NCBI RefSeq assembly: GCF_030813915.1
Contig: NZ_JAUSUJ010000022.1
Location: 59,905-123,904 of the forward strand
Reading direction: 5' to 3'
DNA length: 64,000 nucleotides
Origin: Rhodoplanes tepidamans
GTDB lineage: Bacteria > Pseudomonadota > Alphaproteobacteria > Rhizobiales > Xanthobacteraceae
Both the position numbers and the translations under genes were made by a program. Below the pieces are notes generated by a model, which was not told the DNA's origin, made no database searches, and saw nothing but the letters and a program-made list of their open reading frames with translations. Position 1 is the first letter of the stretch, and each line of letters opens with the position of its first letter. This document shows, piece after piece, positions 44,699-53,174 of this stretch.

Positions 44699-45508
44699 TT
44701 GATTCGCCACACCTCGATGCTCCTCGCGGCCCTGCTTCTGGCGGTCGCGGCCACTCCGTCGCGAGCGGAGCCCGCCGCGCCGGCCGGGGCCGCCTGCCCG
44801 GGCCGCGCCGATGCGCTCGGCACCGCCCGCGTCCTGACCGTCGATCCGGCCGAGACGCCGCGGGTCGGCCGCAAGCATTTCCCCACGACGTTGCCGCTCG
44901 CCGACATGGAGGTGGTGCTCACCTTCGACGACGGGCCGCGTCCCGGGCGCACCGACGCGGTGCTCGACGCGCTCCGACGCGAATGCGTGCGGGCGAGCTT
45001 CTTCGTGCTCGGCAAGCACGCGCTGGCGCACCCCGCCCTCACCCGCCGCATCGCCGCCGAGGGCCACACGGTGGCCCACCACACGTTCGGGCATCCGCTG
45101 CTCGACCGCATGACGCCGGCGGCCGCCGAGCGCGAGATCGACCACGGCTTCGCCGCCGTGGAGAGCGTTCTCCACGGCCGCGCCGGCGAGCGGCCGACGA
45201 CGCCGTTCTTCCGCTTCCCCGGCTTCGCCACGACGCCCGCCCTGCTCGACCGGCTGCAGCAGCGCGGCATCGTCGTGTTCGGCGCCGACCTGTGGGCGAG
45301 CGACTGGAACGACATGACTCCGGGCCAGCAGCTCGACCTGGTGATGGCGCGGCTGGACTCCTCGCGGGGGGGAATTCTGCTCTTCCACGATCCGCGGCTG
45401 CAGACCGTCCAGATGCTGCCGGCCTTCCTCAGAGCGTTGAAATCACGCGGGTTCCGGGTCGTCCACGTGGTCCCGCCGCGGCTCCGGACGGCCAGCGCGC
45501 CGCCCTGA
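44699..45508 (+). CDS. Exported polysaccharide deacetylase (CE4), paralogue 1
   Basis: This 269-residue secreted enzyme has a signal peptide (HTSMLLAALLLAVAATPSRA), a short cysteine-bearing lead domain (CPGRADALGTARVLTVDP) and a NodB-type carbohydrate esterase 4 domain: TFDDGP, HHTFGHP, FRFPGF, ADLWASDW and LLFHD carry the metal ligands and catalytic residues. It removes acetyl groups from a GlcNAc polymer, either peptidoglycan or a chitin-like exopolysaccharide. I chose the TTG at 44699 because GGGAG lies seven bases upstream; the ATG at 44717 has no ribosome site. Confidence 0.9.
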   Translation: MIRHTSMLLAALLLAVAATPSRAEPAAPAGAACPGRADALGTARVLTVDPAETPRVGRKHFPTTLPLADMEVVLTFDDGPRPGRTDAVLDALRRECVRASFFVLGKHALAHPALTRRIAAEGHTVAHHTFGHPLLDRMTPAAAEREIDHGFAAVESVLHGRAGERPTTPFFRFPGFATTPALLDRLQQRGIVVFGADLWASDWNDMTPGQQLDLVMARLDSSRGGILLFHDPRLQTVQMLPAFLRALKSRGFRVVHVVPPRLRTASAPP

Positions 45509-45638
45509 TGCAGCAAAGGCACACGGCCACGATTTCATCATCCGTACACGATATCTTACCGTTTCGCCGGTACCCAATCCCACGTGGCTGTGGGAAAAAA
45601 ACGTTTGTAGTCCGAGTGATCGGGGGAAGGGGCAGGTC

Positions 45639-47093
45639 ATGCGCCGGTTGCGCGCTGGTGGTCCGTCATTGATCGCATCCTCGGTTGTGCTGTCGCTCCT
45701 GGCGGCGGCCGGCATCGTGCCGGCACACGCCGCCGGCCCCGCGGCTGCACCGGCAGCCCGGTGCCCGGGCAATCCGGACGCGCTCGGCACCAGCCGCACC
45801 CTCGTGGTCGATCCGATGGAGCATCCCCGCATCGGCGTGATGCAGTATCGCGAGTCGCTGCCGCTCGAGCCGAAGGAGGTGGTGATCACGTTCGACGACG
45901 GGCCGATCCCGCCTTACTCGAACCGGGTCCTCGACATCCTGGCGTCGGAATGCGTGAAGGTGACGTACTTCCTCGTCGGCAAGATGGCGCATGCCTATCC
46001 GAGCATCGTGCGCCGCATGCAGGCCGAGGGGCACACGATCGGCACGCACAGCAACAGCCATCCCCTCACCTTCCACAAGATGCCGATCGGCCAGGCCGAG
46101 GCGGAGATCGAGGGCGGTATCGCCAATGCCGGCGGCGCGCTGGGCGATCGCGCCGCGGTGGCGCCGTTCTTCCGCATCCCCGGCCTGCTGCGGCGCGACG
46201 AGGTCGAGCAGGCGCTCATCTCGCGCGGCCTGATGACCTGGAGCGCCGACTTCCCGGCCGACGACTGGAAGCGCATCCCGGCGAACGAGGTGATGAAGCG
46301 GGCGCTCGAGCGCATCGAGGCGCGCGGCCGCGGCGTGCTCCTGCTGCACGACATCCAGCCGGCGACCGTGCTGGCCCTGCCCGGCCTGCTCAAGGAGCTG
46401 AAGGCGCGCGGCTACAGGATCGTCCACGTGGTGCCGGCGAGCCCCGACCTGCCCAAGACCGCGACCACGCCCGAGCAGTGGATGGGACGCCGCACGGCGA
46501 GCGCCGGCCGCAACGGCGGCTCCTGGCCGTCGCCGCGCTTCACCATCGAGATGCTGCTCGCCGACCCGATCCTGCCGACCTACGACCCGCAGAGCATCGG
46601 CGTGATCGACGCGCTCGGCCCGTCGCCCGTCCTGGCCCGCTCGCGCGTGCGCAGCTTCCGGACGCGTGGCGGCGCCGTGCCGCTGCCGCCCGTGCCGGTG
46701 TGGCCGCGCGGGACCGACGACGGGGCGGCCGGCCGCGCCGCGACCGAGCCGTCCGTCCTGCCGGTCCCGAGCATGGGCAGCTTCGGCCACGACCAGGACT
46801 TCGCGCCGGCGAGCCCGGTGCTCGGCACCGCCGGCCATGCCGCGCTGCTGCCGCCCGTGCCGGTGTTCGGCCCCGGCGAGGCGCGTCCGCCGGCCGGCCC
46901 GCGCGTCGCCGCGCTGAAGCCGCAGCCGACCCCGCGGGCCCCGGCGACCGCGCCGGCCGCCGCCCCGGTCTCGCTCGCCCCCACGGCTCCGACCCCGGTC
47001 CCGGCCGCGGCGGAGCCGACCGGCACGGTGCGCGGCCTGCTCGGCCGCTGGCCGTTCTCCACCTCGAGCCTGCCGCGCTCCGGGATTCCGTGA
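45639..47093 (+). CDS. Exported polysaccharide deacetylase (CE4), paralogue 2 with long Pro-rich tail
   Basis: This 484-residue protein has the same layout as the preceding gene for its first 270 residues: signal peptide, lead CPGNPDALGTSRTLVVDP, then CE4 motifs ITFDDGP, THSNSHP, FFRIPG and LLLHDIQP. It continues with about 210 residues of Pro/Ala-rich, repeated sequence (VPLPPVPVWPRG and LLPPVPVFGPGEAR form one repeated pair) and ends near RGLLGRWPFS. The tail may hold the enzyme in the cell wall. The two genes are clearly tandem duplicates that have diverged. The ATG has AAGGGG upstream. Confidence 0.92.
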   Translation: MRRLRAGGPSLIASSVVLSLLAAAGIVPAHAAGPAAAPAARCPGNPDALGTSRTLVVDPMEHPRIGVMQYRESLPLEPKEVVITFDDGPIPPYSNRVLDILASECVKVTYFLVGKMAHAYPSIVRRMQAEGHTIGTHSNSHPLTFHKMPIGQAEAEIEGGIANAGGALGDRAAVAPFFRIPGLLRRDEVEQALISRGLMTWSADFPADDWKRIPANEVMKRALERIEARGRGVLLLHDIQPATVLALPGLLKELKARGYRIVHVVPASPDLPKTATTPEQWMGRRTASAGRNGGSWPSPRFTIEMLLADPILPTYDPQSIGVIDALGPSPVLARSRVRSFRTRGGAVPLPPVPVWPRGTDDGAAGRAATEPSVLPVPSMGSFGHDQDFAPASPVLGTAGHAALLPPVPVFGPGEARPPAGPRVAALKPQPTPRAPATAPAAAPVSLAPTAPTPVPAAAEPTGTVRGLLGRWPFSTSSLPRSGIP

Positions 47094-47132
47094 GCCACGC
47101 GGCGCCGGGCGCCGGTTGCGACGACACCCTCG

Positions 47133-47158
47133 AATGGCCGGGCCGGATCCCGGCCATT
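47133..47158 (+). terminator. Terminator hairpin after the second deacetylase
   Basis: Ten-base arms (AATGGCCGGG with CCCGGCCATT) and a six-base loop start 40 bases after the stop codon and are followed by TTTCC. The stem is strong and the T-run short. Confidence 0.55.
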
Positions 47159-47570
47159 TCCATGTCCGGCCGACGGATCCCGCCGCGGGCCGGTGCGGGC
47201 GCGCGGCGCTCGCGCGCTTCGCTCGACTTTTCGAGTTATTCGACCGTTACGTGAAACTCCTTCTTCTACATGGAAACAATTTTTAACAGGACGTGACCGC
47301 AGAACGCAGAATCGTCGGATTCTGGTCAAGAAACGAACGTGCCCGGAGTCAGAACTCTGCGCCGAGCCACGTCGTCGCCGAGCCGATGACCGTTCGCTCG
47401 TCTCGCCAATGCTGACCGACGAATCCCATGGTCGGCATCAACAACAACGTTCGACTTGGTGCCGACCGGCCCAGCTCTCCGCCGAGACCATCGCCGCTGC
47501 GACGCCGCGCCTGCGCGGGCCGTCGGCGGCCGGCGCGGAGCCGCCGCTACGCCCATCATCGAGGCCCTGA
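47159..47570. other. Non-coding gap before the M15 peptidase gene
   Basis: I see no supportable gene. Bases 47220-47300 are strikingly AT-rich for this chromosome and include several poly-T and TTATT stretches, so they are the best candidate for the promoter of the following gene. A short inverted repeat around 47350 (GGAGTCAGAACTC) is weak. One open frame crosses the gap but its codon use is unlike a gene. Confidence 0.35.
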
Positions 47571-48314
47571 ATGACGAAGTTCTGGAGTACCGCGCTCGTC
47601 GCCGCCGTCGTCGTCGCGCTGCCGGCCGCCGCCATGGCCCGTCCCCATAAGGCGCGCAGCCATTCGGTCCACGCCCATTCCTCCCATGCCCACGACGCCC
47701 GCCACCCTGCGGCCGGCCGCCATGCCGCCAAGGCGACCCGCCACAGGGCACACCGCCACGTCCGCGCGCGGACGCACCAGGCGGCGACGCGGGCCGAGCG
47801 GCGCGCCTTCGCCCGCGCCCGGGCGATGCAGGCCTACGCCTATGCGCCGGCGGTCGCGCCGAACGGCTCGACCGGACCCGAGATCCAGACGGCACCCGGC
47901 TTCGAGGGGATGCCGGCCCCGGCGGTCCACCGCGCCGACGGGGCGCGGACGCCGCGCCTGGGCGGCATCGTCGCCCCGCTCGCCCAGAAGGCGGCTGAGA
48001 TCTCGGCGGCCTGCGGGGCGCGGGTGATCAGCGGCGTGCGCCACACCCGGGTCGCCGGCACCGGACGGATGTCGCTGCACGCCTCGGGCCGCGCCATCGA
48101 CATGCGCGGCAATCCGGGCTGCATCTACCGGATGCTGCAGGGCTGGGCCGGCGGCTACACCACCGACTACGGCCGCGCTGGCCACGTCCACATCAGCTGG
48201 GGCGGCAGCGAGCACGGCCTGCGCTTCGCCCATGGCGGCGGACGCTCCCGCCATGCCCACAAGGCCAGCGGCCGCGCCCGCTGGGCCGGCCGCAGCGGCG
48301 GCCGCCGCGGCTGA
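47571..48314 (+). CDS. Exported His-rich M15-type peptidase (D-Ala-D-Ala carboxypeptidase-like)
   Basis: This 247-residue secreted protein has a signal peptide (WSTALVAAVVVALPAAAMA), then about 50 residues very rich in histidine and alanine (VHAHSSHAHDARHPAA), then a C-terminal domain with the M15/VanY zinc signature: SLHASGRAIDM supplies His and Asp, and GHVHISWG the second His pair. Family members cut the peptide stems of peptidoglycan. The His-rich arm may store or deliver zinc. The gene lies after the deacetylases and would fit a cell-wall remodelling neighbourhood. The tail is Gly/Arg-rich (SGRARWAGRSGGRRG). Confidence 0.82.
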   Translation: MTKFWSTALVAAVVVALPAAAMARPHKARSHSVHAHSSHAHDARHPAAGRHAAKATRHRAHRHVRARTHQAATRAERRAFARARAMQAYAYAPAVAPNGSTGPEIQTAPGFEGMPAPAVHRADGARTPRLGGIVAPLAQKAAEISAACGARVISGVRHTRVAGTGRMSLHASGRAIDMRGNPGCIYRMLQGWAGGYTTDYGRAGHVHISWGGSEHGLRFAHGGGRSRHAHKASGRARWAGRSGGRRG

Positions 48315-48554
48315 GGCCCGCCCGACCGAAGCCGGACCGGACGCCCGCGCCGGACCTCCATCGAATCGCCCGGCCGGCGCGGCCGGGCGATTCTCCGCCG
48401 GCCCCGGATCCGGCCCGCCGCCGGCCCGCATCGCAGCCGTGAATTCCCGTTTTTCGGGGGTTCGCCGGTCTTGTCCCGGCATCATCGATTTGTTACACCC
48501 TCGCCGTCGCCTCGATGCCCGCGCCGTCACCGGCCGGCATTGATACTTCCTGAT

Positions 48555-48639
48555 GCGGTCGTGGCGGAACTGGTAGACGCGCTAGCTTGAGGTGCTAGTG
48601 GGGCGACCCGTGGAGGTTCGAGTCCTCTCGACCGCACCA
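48555..48639 (+). tRNA. tRNA-Leu (anticodon GAG), CCA encoded
   Basis: The 85 bases fold into a class II tRNA with acceptor arms GCGGTCG and CGACCGC, an anticodon stem CTAGC/GCTAG around the loop TTGAGGT (GAG at 48589-48591), a long variable arm and a T arm with GGTTCGAGTCC. It reads CUC and CUU leucine codons. The terminal CCA is in the DNA. No integrase or duplicated tRNA end was seen nearby. Confidence 0.97.
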
Positions 48640-48888
48640 TTCCTCGCCGCCGGCTTCATGGCCGGCTTCAACAGGGCGAGAGAAGCTTCTGAACAATCGA
48701 AGAGATCAGAGCTTGCCCCGCAGGGCCCGACCGACATCGCGCCGGTCGTCGGACGCATGCCTCCGACGTCGCGCGCGGGGACGTCGCGCGCGGAGGCGAG
48801 CGTTGGATCGGGCGTGGCTGTCCTGAAGGGGCGAGATGCGCCGCGACCGAGGTCGCGGGCGATCCGTCGCGGGGACGGACTGGGCGGC

Positions 48889-49131
48889 CTATCTGTACTC
48901 GGGCGCGCGCGGCAGCATGCGGCGGACCTCGACCCCGATCCGGCTGCCCGAGACCACCACGGCGCCCTCGGCGACGGGGTGGTTGTTGACCAGGATCTTG
49001 ACGGAGTCGTTCTCCTTGCTGTCCAGCTCGATGATGGCGCCGCGGCCGAGCCGCAGCACCTGGTGGACCGGCATCACGGTCGACCCCAGAACCACCGCGA
49101 TATCGAGCGAGACCGTGTCGAGCGTGGCCAC
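48889..49131 (-). CDS. fliN: FliN-like flagellar motor switch (SpoA domain) protein, orphan
   Basis: This 80-residue protein is one SpoA/FliN domain: VSLDIAVVLGSTVMPVHQVL, LGRGAIIELDSKENDSVKIL and PVAEGAVVVSGSRIGVEVRR match the C-ring proteins that form the motor switch. It lacks the N-terminal extension of many FliN proteins and starts with GTG. No other flagellar gene is in the window. In several Rhizobiales a fliN-like gene does lie beside lipB, so the position is not random. It may be the true FliN of a scattered motility set, or a SpoA protein with another role. Confidence 0.85.
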   Translation of the reverse strand: MATLDTVSLDIAVVLGSTVMPVHQVLRLGRGAIIELDSKENDSVKILVNNHPVAEGAVVVSGSRIGVEVRRMLPRAPEYR

Positions 49132-49190
49132 CGCGAAAAATCCCCCTGCGCCTTCCCCGGCGCAGACAACACCACAGGTATGGTTAGCAG

Positions 49191-49970
49191 GTGATTAACA
49201 TCGCCCTCCCCGCGGCCCCCGTCACCGATCCCCCCGCCGACGCGCCTGCCGTCGCCGCCGCGGCGCTCGCGCCGGTCGAATGGCGCATCTCCGATGCGCC
49301 GGTCGACTATCCCGCCGCGCTCGCCGCCATGGAGGCGCGGGTCGCCGCCATCGCGGCCGGCACGGCGCCCGAGCTGGTCTGGCTACTGGAGCATCCGCCG
49401 CTCTACACGGCCGGCACCAGCGCGCGGGCCGCCGACCTGCTGGACAGCCGCTTCCCGGTGTATCCGGCCGGGCGCGGCGGCCAGTTCACCTATCACGGGC
49501 CGGGGCAGCGGGTGGCCTATGTGATGCTCGATCTGCGCCGGCGGAAGCCCGACGTGCGCTGGTTCGTGGCGTCGCTGGAGGCGTGGATCGTCGGCACCCT
49601 CGCCCGCCTCAACATCCGCGGCGAGACCCGCGACGGCCGGGTCGGCGTCTGGGTGGCGCGGCCGGAGCGCGGCGACGGCCGCGAGGACAAGATCGCCGCC
49701 ATCGGGGTGCGGCTGAAGCGCTGGGTGAGCCTGCACGGCATCAGCCTCAACGTCGACCCCGACCTATCGCATTTCGGCGGCATCGTGCCGTGCGGCATCG
49801 CCGATCCGCGCTACGGCGTCACCAGCCTGTGGGACCTCGGCCATCTGGTCGAGATGCCGGAGGTCGACACGCTGCTGAAGGCCGAATTCGAGACGGTGTT
49901 CGGCCCGGTCCGCCCCCTGCCCGGCGCGCCGCCCGAGATGTCCGCGCCGGCGCGCGATTTCGGCGACTGA
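49191..49970 (+). CDS. lipB: Lipoyl(octanoyl) transferase
   Basis: This 259-residue enzyme moves the octanoyl group from acyl carrier protein to the lipoyl domains of 2-oxoacid dehydrogenases. The substrate loop [13 protein letters not shown], the catalytic lysine in [13 protein letters not shown] and the catalytic cysteine in GIVPCGI are all present. The GTG at 49191 starts a 35-residue Ala/Pro-rich lead before the domain. It is divergent from fliN and converges with the acylphosphatase gene; the two stop codons are ten bases apart. Confidence 0.97.
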   Translation: MINIALPAAPVTDPPADAPAVAAAALAPVEWRISDAPVDYPAALAAMEARVAAIAAGTAPELVWLLEHPPLYTAGTSARAADLLDSRFPVYPAGRGGQFTYHGPGQRVAYVMLDLRRRKPDVRWFVASLEAWIVGTLARLNIRGETRDGRVGVWVARPERGDGREDKIAAIGVRLKRWVSLHGISLNVDPDLSHFGGIVPCGIADPRYGVTSLWDLGHLVEMPEVDTLLKAEFETVFGPVRPLPGAPPEMSAPARDFGD

Positions 49971-49979
49971 CGGCCGATC

Positions 49980-50288
49980 TCACATCGTCGACAGCACCGA
50001 GAACAGCTCGCCCGGGCGGCGCTGCTCGAGCCAGCGGGGGCTCGCCGCATCGACGGCGATGTCGTCGACGCGGGCCCGGAACGGACCGCGCCGGCAGGCG
50101 GCGACGAAGTCGTCGACCAGCCCCGGCGGCCCGGCGACCAGGATCTCGACCGCGCCGCCGACCCGGTTGCGCACCCAGCCCTCCAGGCCGCGGCGGGTCG
50201 CCTCGCCCTCGGCCCAGCCGCGATAGCCGACGCCCTGGACGCGGCCGCGCACCAGCAGGAGCCGGACGACGGTCGCCGCGCCGCTCAC
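49980..50288 (-). CDS. acyP: Acylphosphatase
   Basis: This 102-residue enzyme hydrolyses acyl phosphates. It keeps the phosphate loop with the catalytic arginine (VRGRVQGVGYRGWAEGEA) and the catalytic asparagine (LEGWVRNRVGGAVEIL). The GTG start overlaps the stop codon of the gamma-glutamylcyclotransferase-like gene by four bases (GTGA), so the two are coupled. The family is mainly a small housekeeping enzyme. Confidence 0.95.
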   Translation of the reverse strand: MSGAATVVRLLLVRGRVQGVGYRGWAEGEATRRGLEGWVRNRVGGAVEILVAGPPGLVDDFVAACRRGPFRARVDDIAVDAASPRWLEQRRPGELFSVLSTM

Positions 50289-50752
50289 GCGATCTCCCCG
50301 ATCTCGCGCGGCCGCGCGCCGGTGAAGCCCGTCGGGGCGATGCGGGCGAGCGCCGCCACATAGGGCTCCGGCAGGCCGACCTCGCGGGCCGCCCCCACCA
50401 CCAGCGCCATGTAGCCGGGCCGTGGCCGTCCGGCGCGGCGCGAGCGCGCGACGTAGACGAGCGCGCGGCAGTGACGGCCGCCCGCCGCCCGCACCGTCAT
50501 GGCGACGGCGCGGTAGAGGCCGACATCGGTGCGCTCGTAGGCGTTCAGGGCGGCGCGGTCGCGCGGCGCGAGGCGCCACAGGACGCCCTCGATGCGGCCG
50601 CCGGCGGCCGGCACCAGGGTGGCGTAGCCGTCGTCGTTGATCAGCAGGCGGACGCCGGGCAGGACGGCCCGCCCGATCTCCTGCGCGGTGGGGCAGCGCC
50701 GCCGCATCAGCGCGCGGCTCATGTTGGATCCGTAGGCGAAATAGAGCGTCAT
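50285..50752 (-). CDS. Gamma-glutamylcyclotransferase-like protein
   Basis: This 155-residue protein has the GGCT fold with the substrate loop FAYGSNMS at residue 5 and the catalytic glutamate within ALNAYERTDVGLYRAV. Family members cleave gamma-glutamyl amino acids or act on gamma-glutamylamines; the exact substrate is unclear. It is the first gene of a coupled pair with acyP. The start ATG at 50752 gives the standard N-terminus MTLYFAYGSN. Confidence 0.92.
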   Translation of the reverse strand: MTLYFAYGSNMSRALMRRRCPTAQEIGRAVLPGVRLLINDDGYATLVPAAGGRIEGVLWRLAPRDRAALNAYERTDVGLYRAVAMTVRAAGGRHCRALVYVARSRRAGRPRPGYMALVVGAAREVGLPEPYVAALARIAPTGFTGARPREIGEIA

Positions 50753-50843
50753 GGCAGCGGAAGGGTCGACACGTCTGGCCGGCCGGAGGCGGCCGCCGGG
50801 CCGCTCCTTCTACCACAGGCCTGCTCGGCCGCCGCATGCGGCG

Positions 50844-51944
50844 TCACAGCATGCGCTGGAAGTCGGCCTTGGAGATCGCCTTGCACGACTTGACGAAGCG
50901 CAGCACCCGGTTGGCCGTCTCGGCGGTGAGGGCGACGTAGCGCTCGAACGCCTTGCGGGTCTCGGCCTCGCTCTCGATGTTGCCGACCGTCGCCAGCACG
51001 CGCTTCACGTCCGGCCAGCCGAGCGCGACCGACTTGCACAGGATCAGCAGCCCGTCGGTGGCGCCCTGGCGCATCACGTTCTTGACGGTCGGCACCGGCA
51101 GCTTGCTGAGCGCCGCCAGCGCCTCGATGGTCTCGGTGCGCTTGCCGGCGCGGGCGAGATCGCCGATCTTGGACTTCAGCTTCTCGGCGTCGAGATGCAG
51201 CACGGTGCCGGGCGAGTAGCTCGTGTCCTTGTCGAGCTGGGCGCGCTCGCGCGCCACCTCGGTGGCGATGTCGGCGAGGGTGCGGGTGATGCGCACCCGC
51301 ATCTCGGAATCGGCGTTCTTGAGGAGCCGGTTCTTCACCACCTCGGTCGCCTTGCGCAGCAGGTGCTGGAAGACGTCGGGCGGAATGTCGGCGCGGGCGA
51401 CGAACAGCTCGGCGAGGCGCCCGTCGGACTGCGCCTTCTCGGCGACCTTCATGAAGCCCGGCCGCGAGAAGCGGGCGCCGTGATTGCCCGTGACCTTGAG
51501 CGTGACCTCATCGTCGCCGTGCTCGACCAGCACGTCGGTGACCCGCTCGGTCAGGCTCTCGCGGCCCGCGATGGCGGCGAGATGCGCCTGGCTCTTGGTG
51601 CGGGCGAGCTCGATCAGGAACTCGTCGGAGAGGATCTTCGAGCGCTCGAGCAGCGGCCGGGCGATCTCGATGTCGTCGTCCTCGGCGAGCCGATGGACGG
51701 TCCGGATCGGCGCGCTGGGCGACGGCGCGAGCTGCTTCGACAGCCGGATCAGCGCGCTGCGCTCGATCGTGTCGATCAGGTGGCACATCACGTCGTCGAA
51801 CACCGCGACATGGTCCTCGGTGTAGGACTCGACGTTCATCAGGAACAGGTCGCTGACGCGACGCAGGATGTCGGCACGCTGCACGCTCGAGCCGCTGCTC
51901 AGCGTCCGCTCCAGCTCGTCGATCAGTGACGGAACGCTTACCAT
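50844..51944 (-). CDS. DUF2336 domain protein
   Basis: This 366-residue soluble protein is nearly all helical. The middle region, about residues 60-300, matches DUF2336, a domain almost confined to alphaproteobacteria and sometimes found in regulators of polarity or signalling. The N-terminus (SVPSLIDELERTLSSGSSVQ) and C-terminus (KAISKADFQRML) have no membrane or export signal. The function is not known. A stem-like region and 264 empty bases separate it from the SDR gene upstream. Confidence 0.88.
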   Translation of the reverse strand: MVSVPSLIDELERTLSSGSSVQRADILRRVSDLFLMNVESYTEDHVAVFDDVMCHLIDTIERSALIRLSKQLAPSPSAPIRTVHRLAEDDDIEIARPLLERSKILSDEFLIELARTKSQAHLAAIAGRESLTERVTDVLVEHGDDEVTLKVTGNHGARFSRPGFMKVAEKAQSDGRLAELFVARADIPPDVFQHLLRKATEVVKNRLLKNADSEMRVRITRTLADIATEVARERAQLDKDTSYSPGTVLHLDAEKLKSKIGDLARAGKRTETIEALAALSKLPVPTVKNVMRQGATDGLLILCKSVALGWPDVKRVLATVGNIESEAETRKAFERYVALTAETANRVLRFVKSCKAISKADFQRML

Positions 51945-52208
51945 GCCCGTTTACGCAAACCCGCGACGTCCACCCGTCGCCAGTACATCGTGCACGTCTG
52001 AAGGCACGGTTAATGACCGCAGCCCCGGAGACGCCGCGACGGCGGGCCGGCGCTCCGGCCGGGCGGTGCCGGAGATTGTTTCGCCTTCGTGTCCGGGCGT
52101 TTCCACACGCGGCCGCACGGAGCTACGACGTCACGCCTAATCCCGATCGTGCTCAACGGCGCCTTAACCGGCCCCGGTCAGGCGACGGAGACGGGCCGCG
52201 GACGACCC

Positions 52209-53060
52209 TCACGACTCGACCGGCGTGCCGCCGTTGGGGTGGATCACCTGGCCGGTGATGTAGCCGGCGTCCCGGCTCGCCAGGAACACGTAGCAGCTCG
52301 CCACCTCGTTGGGCTGGCCGACACGGCCGAGCGGCACCGAGCCGCCGTGCTTCGCCACCTTCTCGGGCTCGAACGACGCCGGGATCAGTGGCGTCCAGAT
52401 CGGCCCCGGCGCCACCGCGTTGACGCGGATCTGCTTCTCGGCGAGCGCCTGCGCCATCGAACGCGTGAAGGACACGATGGCGCCCTTGGTCGCGGCGTAG
52501 TCGATCAGCGTCTTGTGGCCCTTGTAGGCCGTCACCGAGGTGGTGTTGACGATCGCGGCGCCCTCGCCGAGATGCTTCAGCGCCTCCTTGGTGAGGAAGA
52601 ACATGCCGAAGATGTTGGTGCGGAAGGTGCGCTCGATCTGGACCGGATCGATCGCGGCGAAGTCCTCGATCTCGTGCTGCTCGGCCGCGTTGTTGACCAG
52701 GATGTCGAGCCGGCCGAGCTCCTGCACGGTCTTTTCCACCGCATGGCGGCAGAAGCCCGGATCGCCGATGTCGCCCGCGATCGTGAGGCAGCGCCGCCCC
52801 TCGGCCTCGACGGCGCGCGCCGTCTCGGCGGCGTCCTCGTGCTCGTCCAGATAGGCGATGGCGACGTCGGCCCCCTCGTTGGCCATGGCGACCGCCACGG
52901 CGCGGCCGATGCCGCTGTCGCCGCCGGAGATCAGCGCCACCCGGCCTTCGAGCCGGCCGACGCCCGGGAACAGCGGCGCGTAGTCGGGCCGCGGCGTCAT
53001 CTCGGCCTCGCGGCCGGGCTGGCGGTCCTGCTTCTGGGCGGGCTGCTGCTGGCTCATCAC
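52209..53060 (-). CDS. Short-chain dehydrogenase/reductase (general-stress GspDy/YdaD type)
   Basis: This 283-residue enzyme has the Rossmann loop SGGDSGIGRAVAVAMA near residue 43 and the catalytic Tyr and Lys in TLIDYAATKGAI. It has a charged N-terminal lead of about 40 residues (QQQPAQKQDRQPGREAEM) and ends NGGTPVES, as in the YdaD/YghA group of stress-induced SDRs, whose substrates are unknown. A GGAAC-N17-CGTT site 40 bases before the ATG suggests control by the general stress sigma factor. Confidence 0.92.
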   Translation of the reverse strand: MMSQQQPAQKQDRQPGREAEMTPRPDYAPLFPGVGRLEGRVALISGGDSGIGRAVAVAMANEGADVAIAYLDEHEDAAETARAVEAEGRRCLTIAGDIGDPGFCRHAVEKTVQELGRLDILVNNAAEQHEIEDFAAIDPVQIERTFRTNIFGMFFLTKEALKHLGEGAAIVNTTSVTAYKGHKTLIDYAATKGAIVSFTRSMAQALAEKQIRVNAVAPGPIWTPLIPASFEPEKVAKHGGSVPLGRVGQPNEVASCYVFLASRDAGYITGQVIHPNGGTPVES

Positions 53061-53100
53061 GGTCTCCGGTCGGCGCGCCCCGGCGCGGCTCCACCGGGCG

Positions 53101-53126
53101 AACGCCGCCGCCGCGCGGCCGGTTCC
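53101..53126 (-). promoter_or_regulatory. EcfG-type promoter of the SDR gene
   Basis: On the minus strand, GGAAC (53126-53122), 17 bases, then CGTT (53104-53101). The spacing is at the allowed upper value. The start codon at 53060 is 40 bases downstream. The region is GC-rich enough that a chance match is possible. Confidence 0.5.
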
Positions 53127-53174
53127 GCCGCCCTGCGGCGCCCGCCGGGCTGCTGGCCGGGCCGCCGGACGACG

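Noticed and set aside
45581..45605. Hairpin CCCAC/GTGGG followed by seven A residues
   Set aside because: On the plus strand the run is A, not T, and on the minus strand the T-run precedes the stem, so it is not an intrinsic terminator for either neighbour.
47193..47570. Open frame of 125 codons in the gap before the peptidase gene
   Set aside because: No ribosome site, biased Arg/Ser/Pro composition, and it crosses the AT-rich promoter-like stretch; no homology recognised.
48640..48888. Gap after tRNA-Leu considered as an integration site
   Set aside because: No integrase and no duplicated tRNA 3' end. Only a two-copy 15-base tandem repeat (48765-48794) is seen there.
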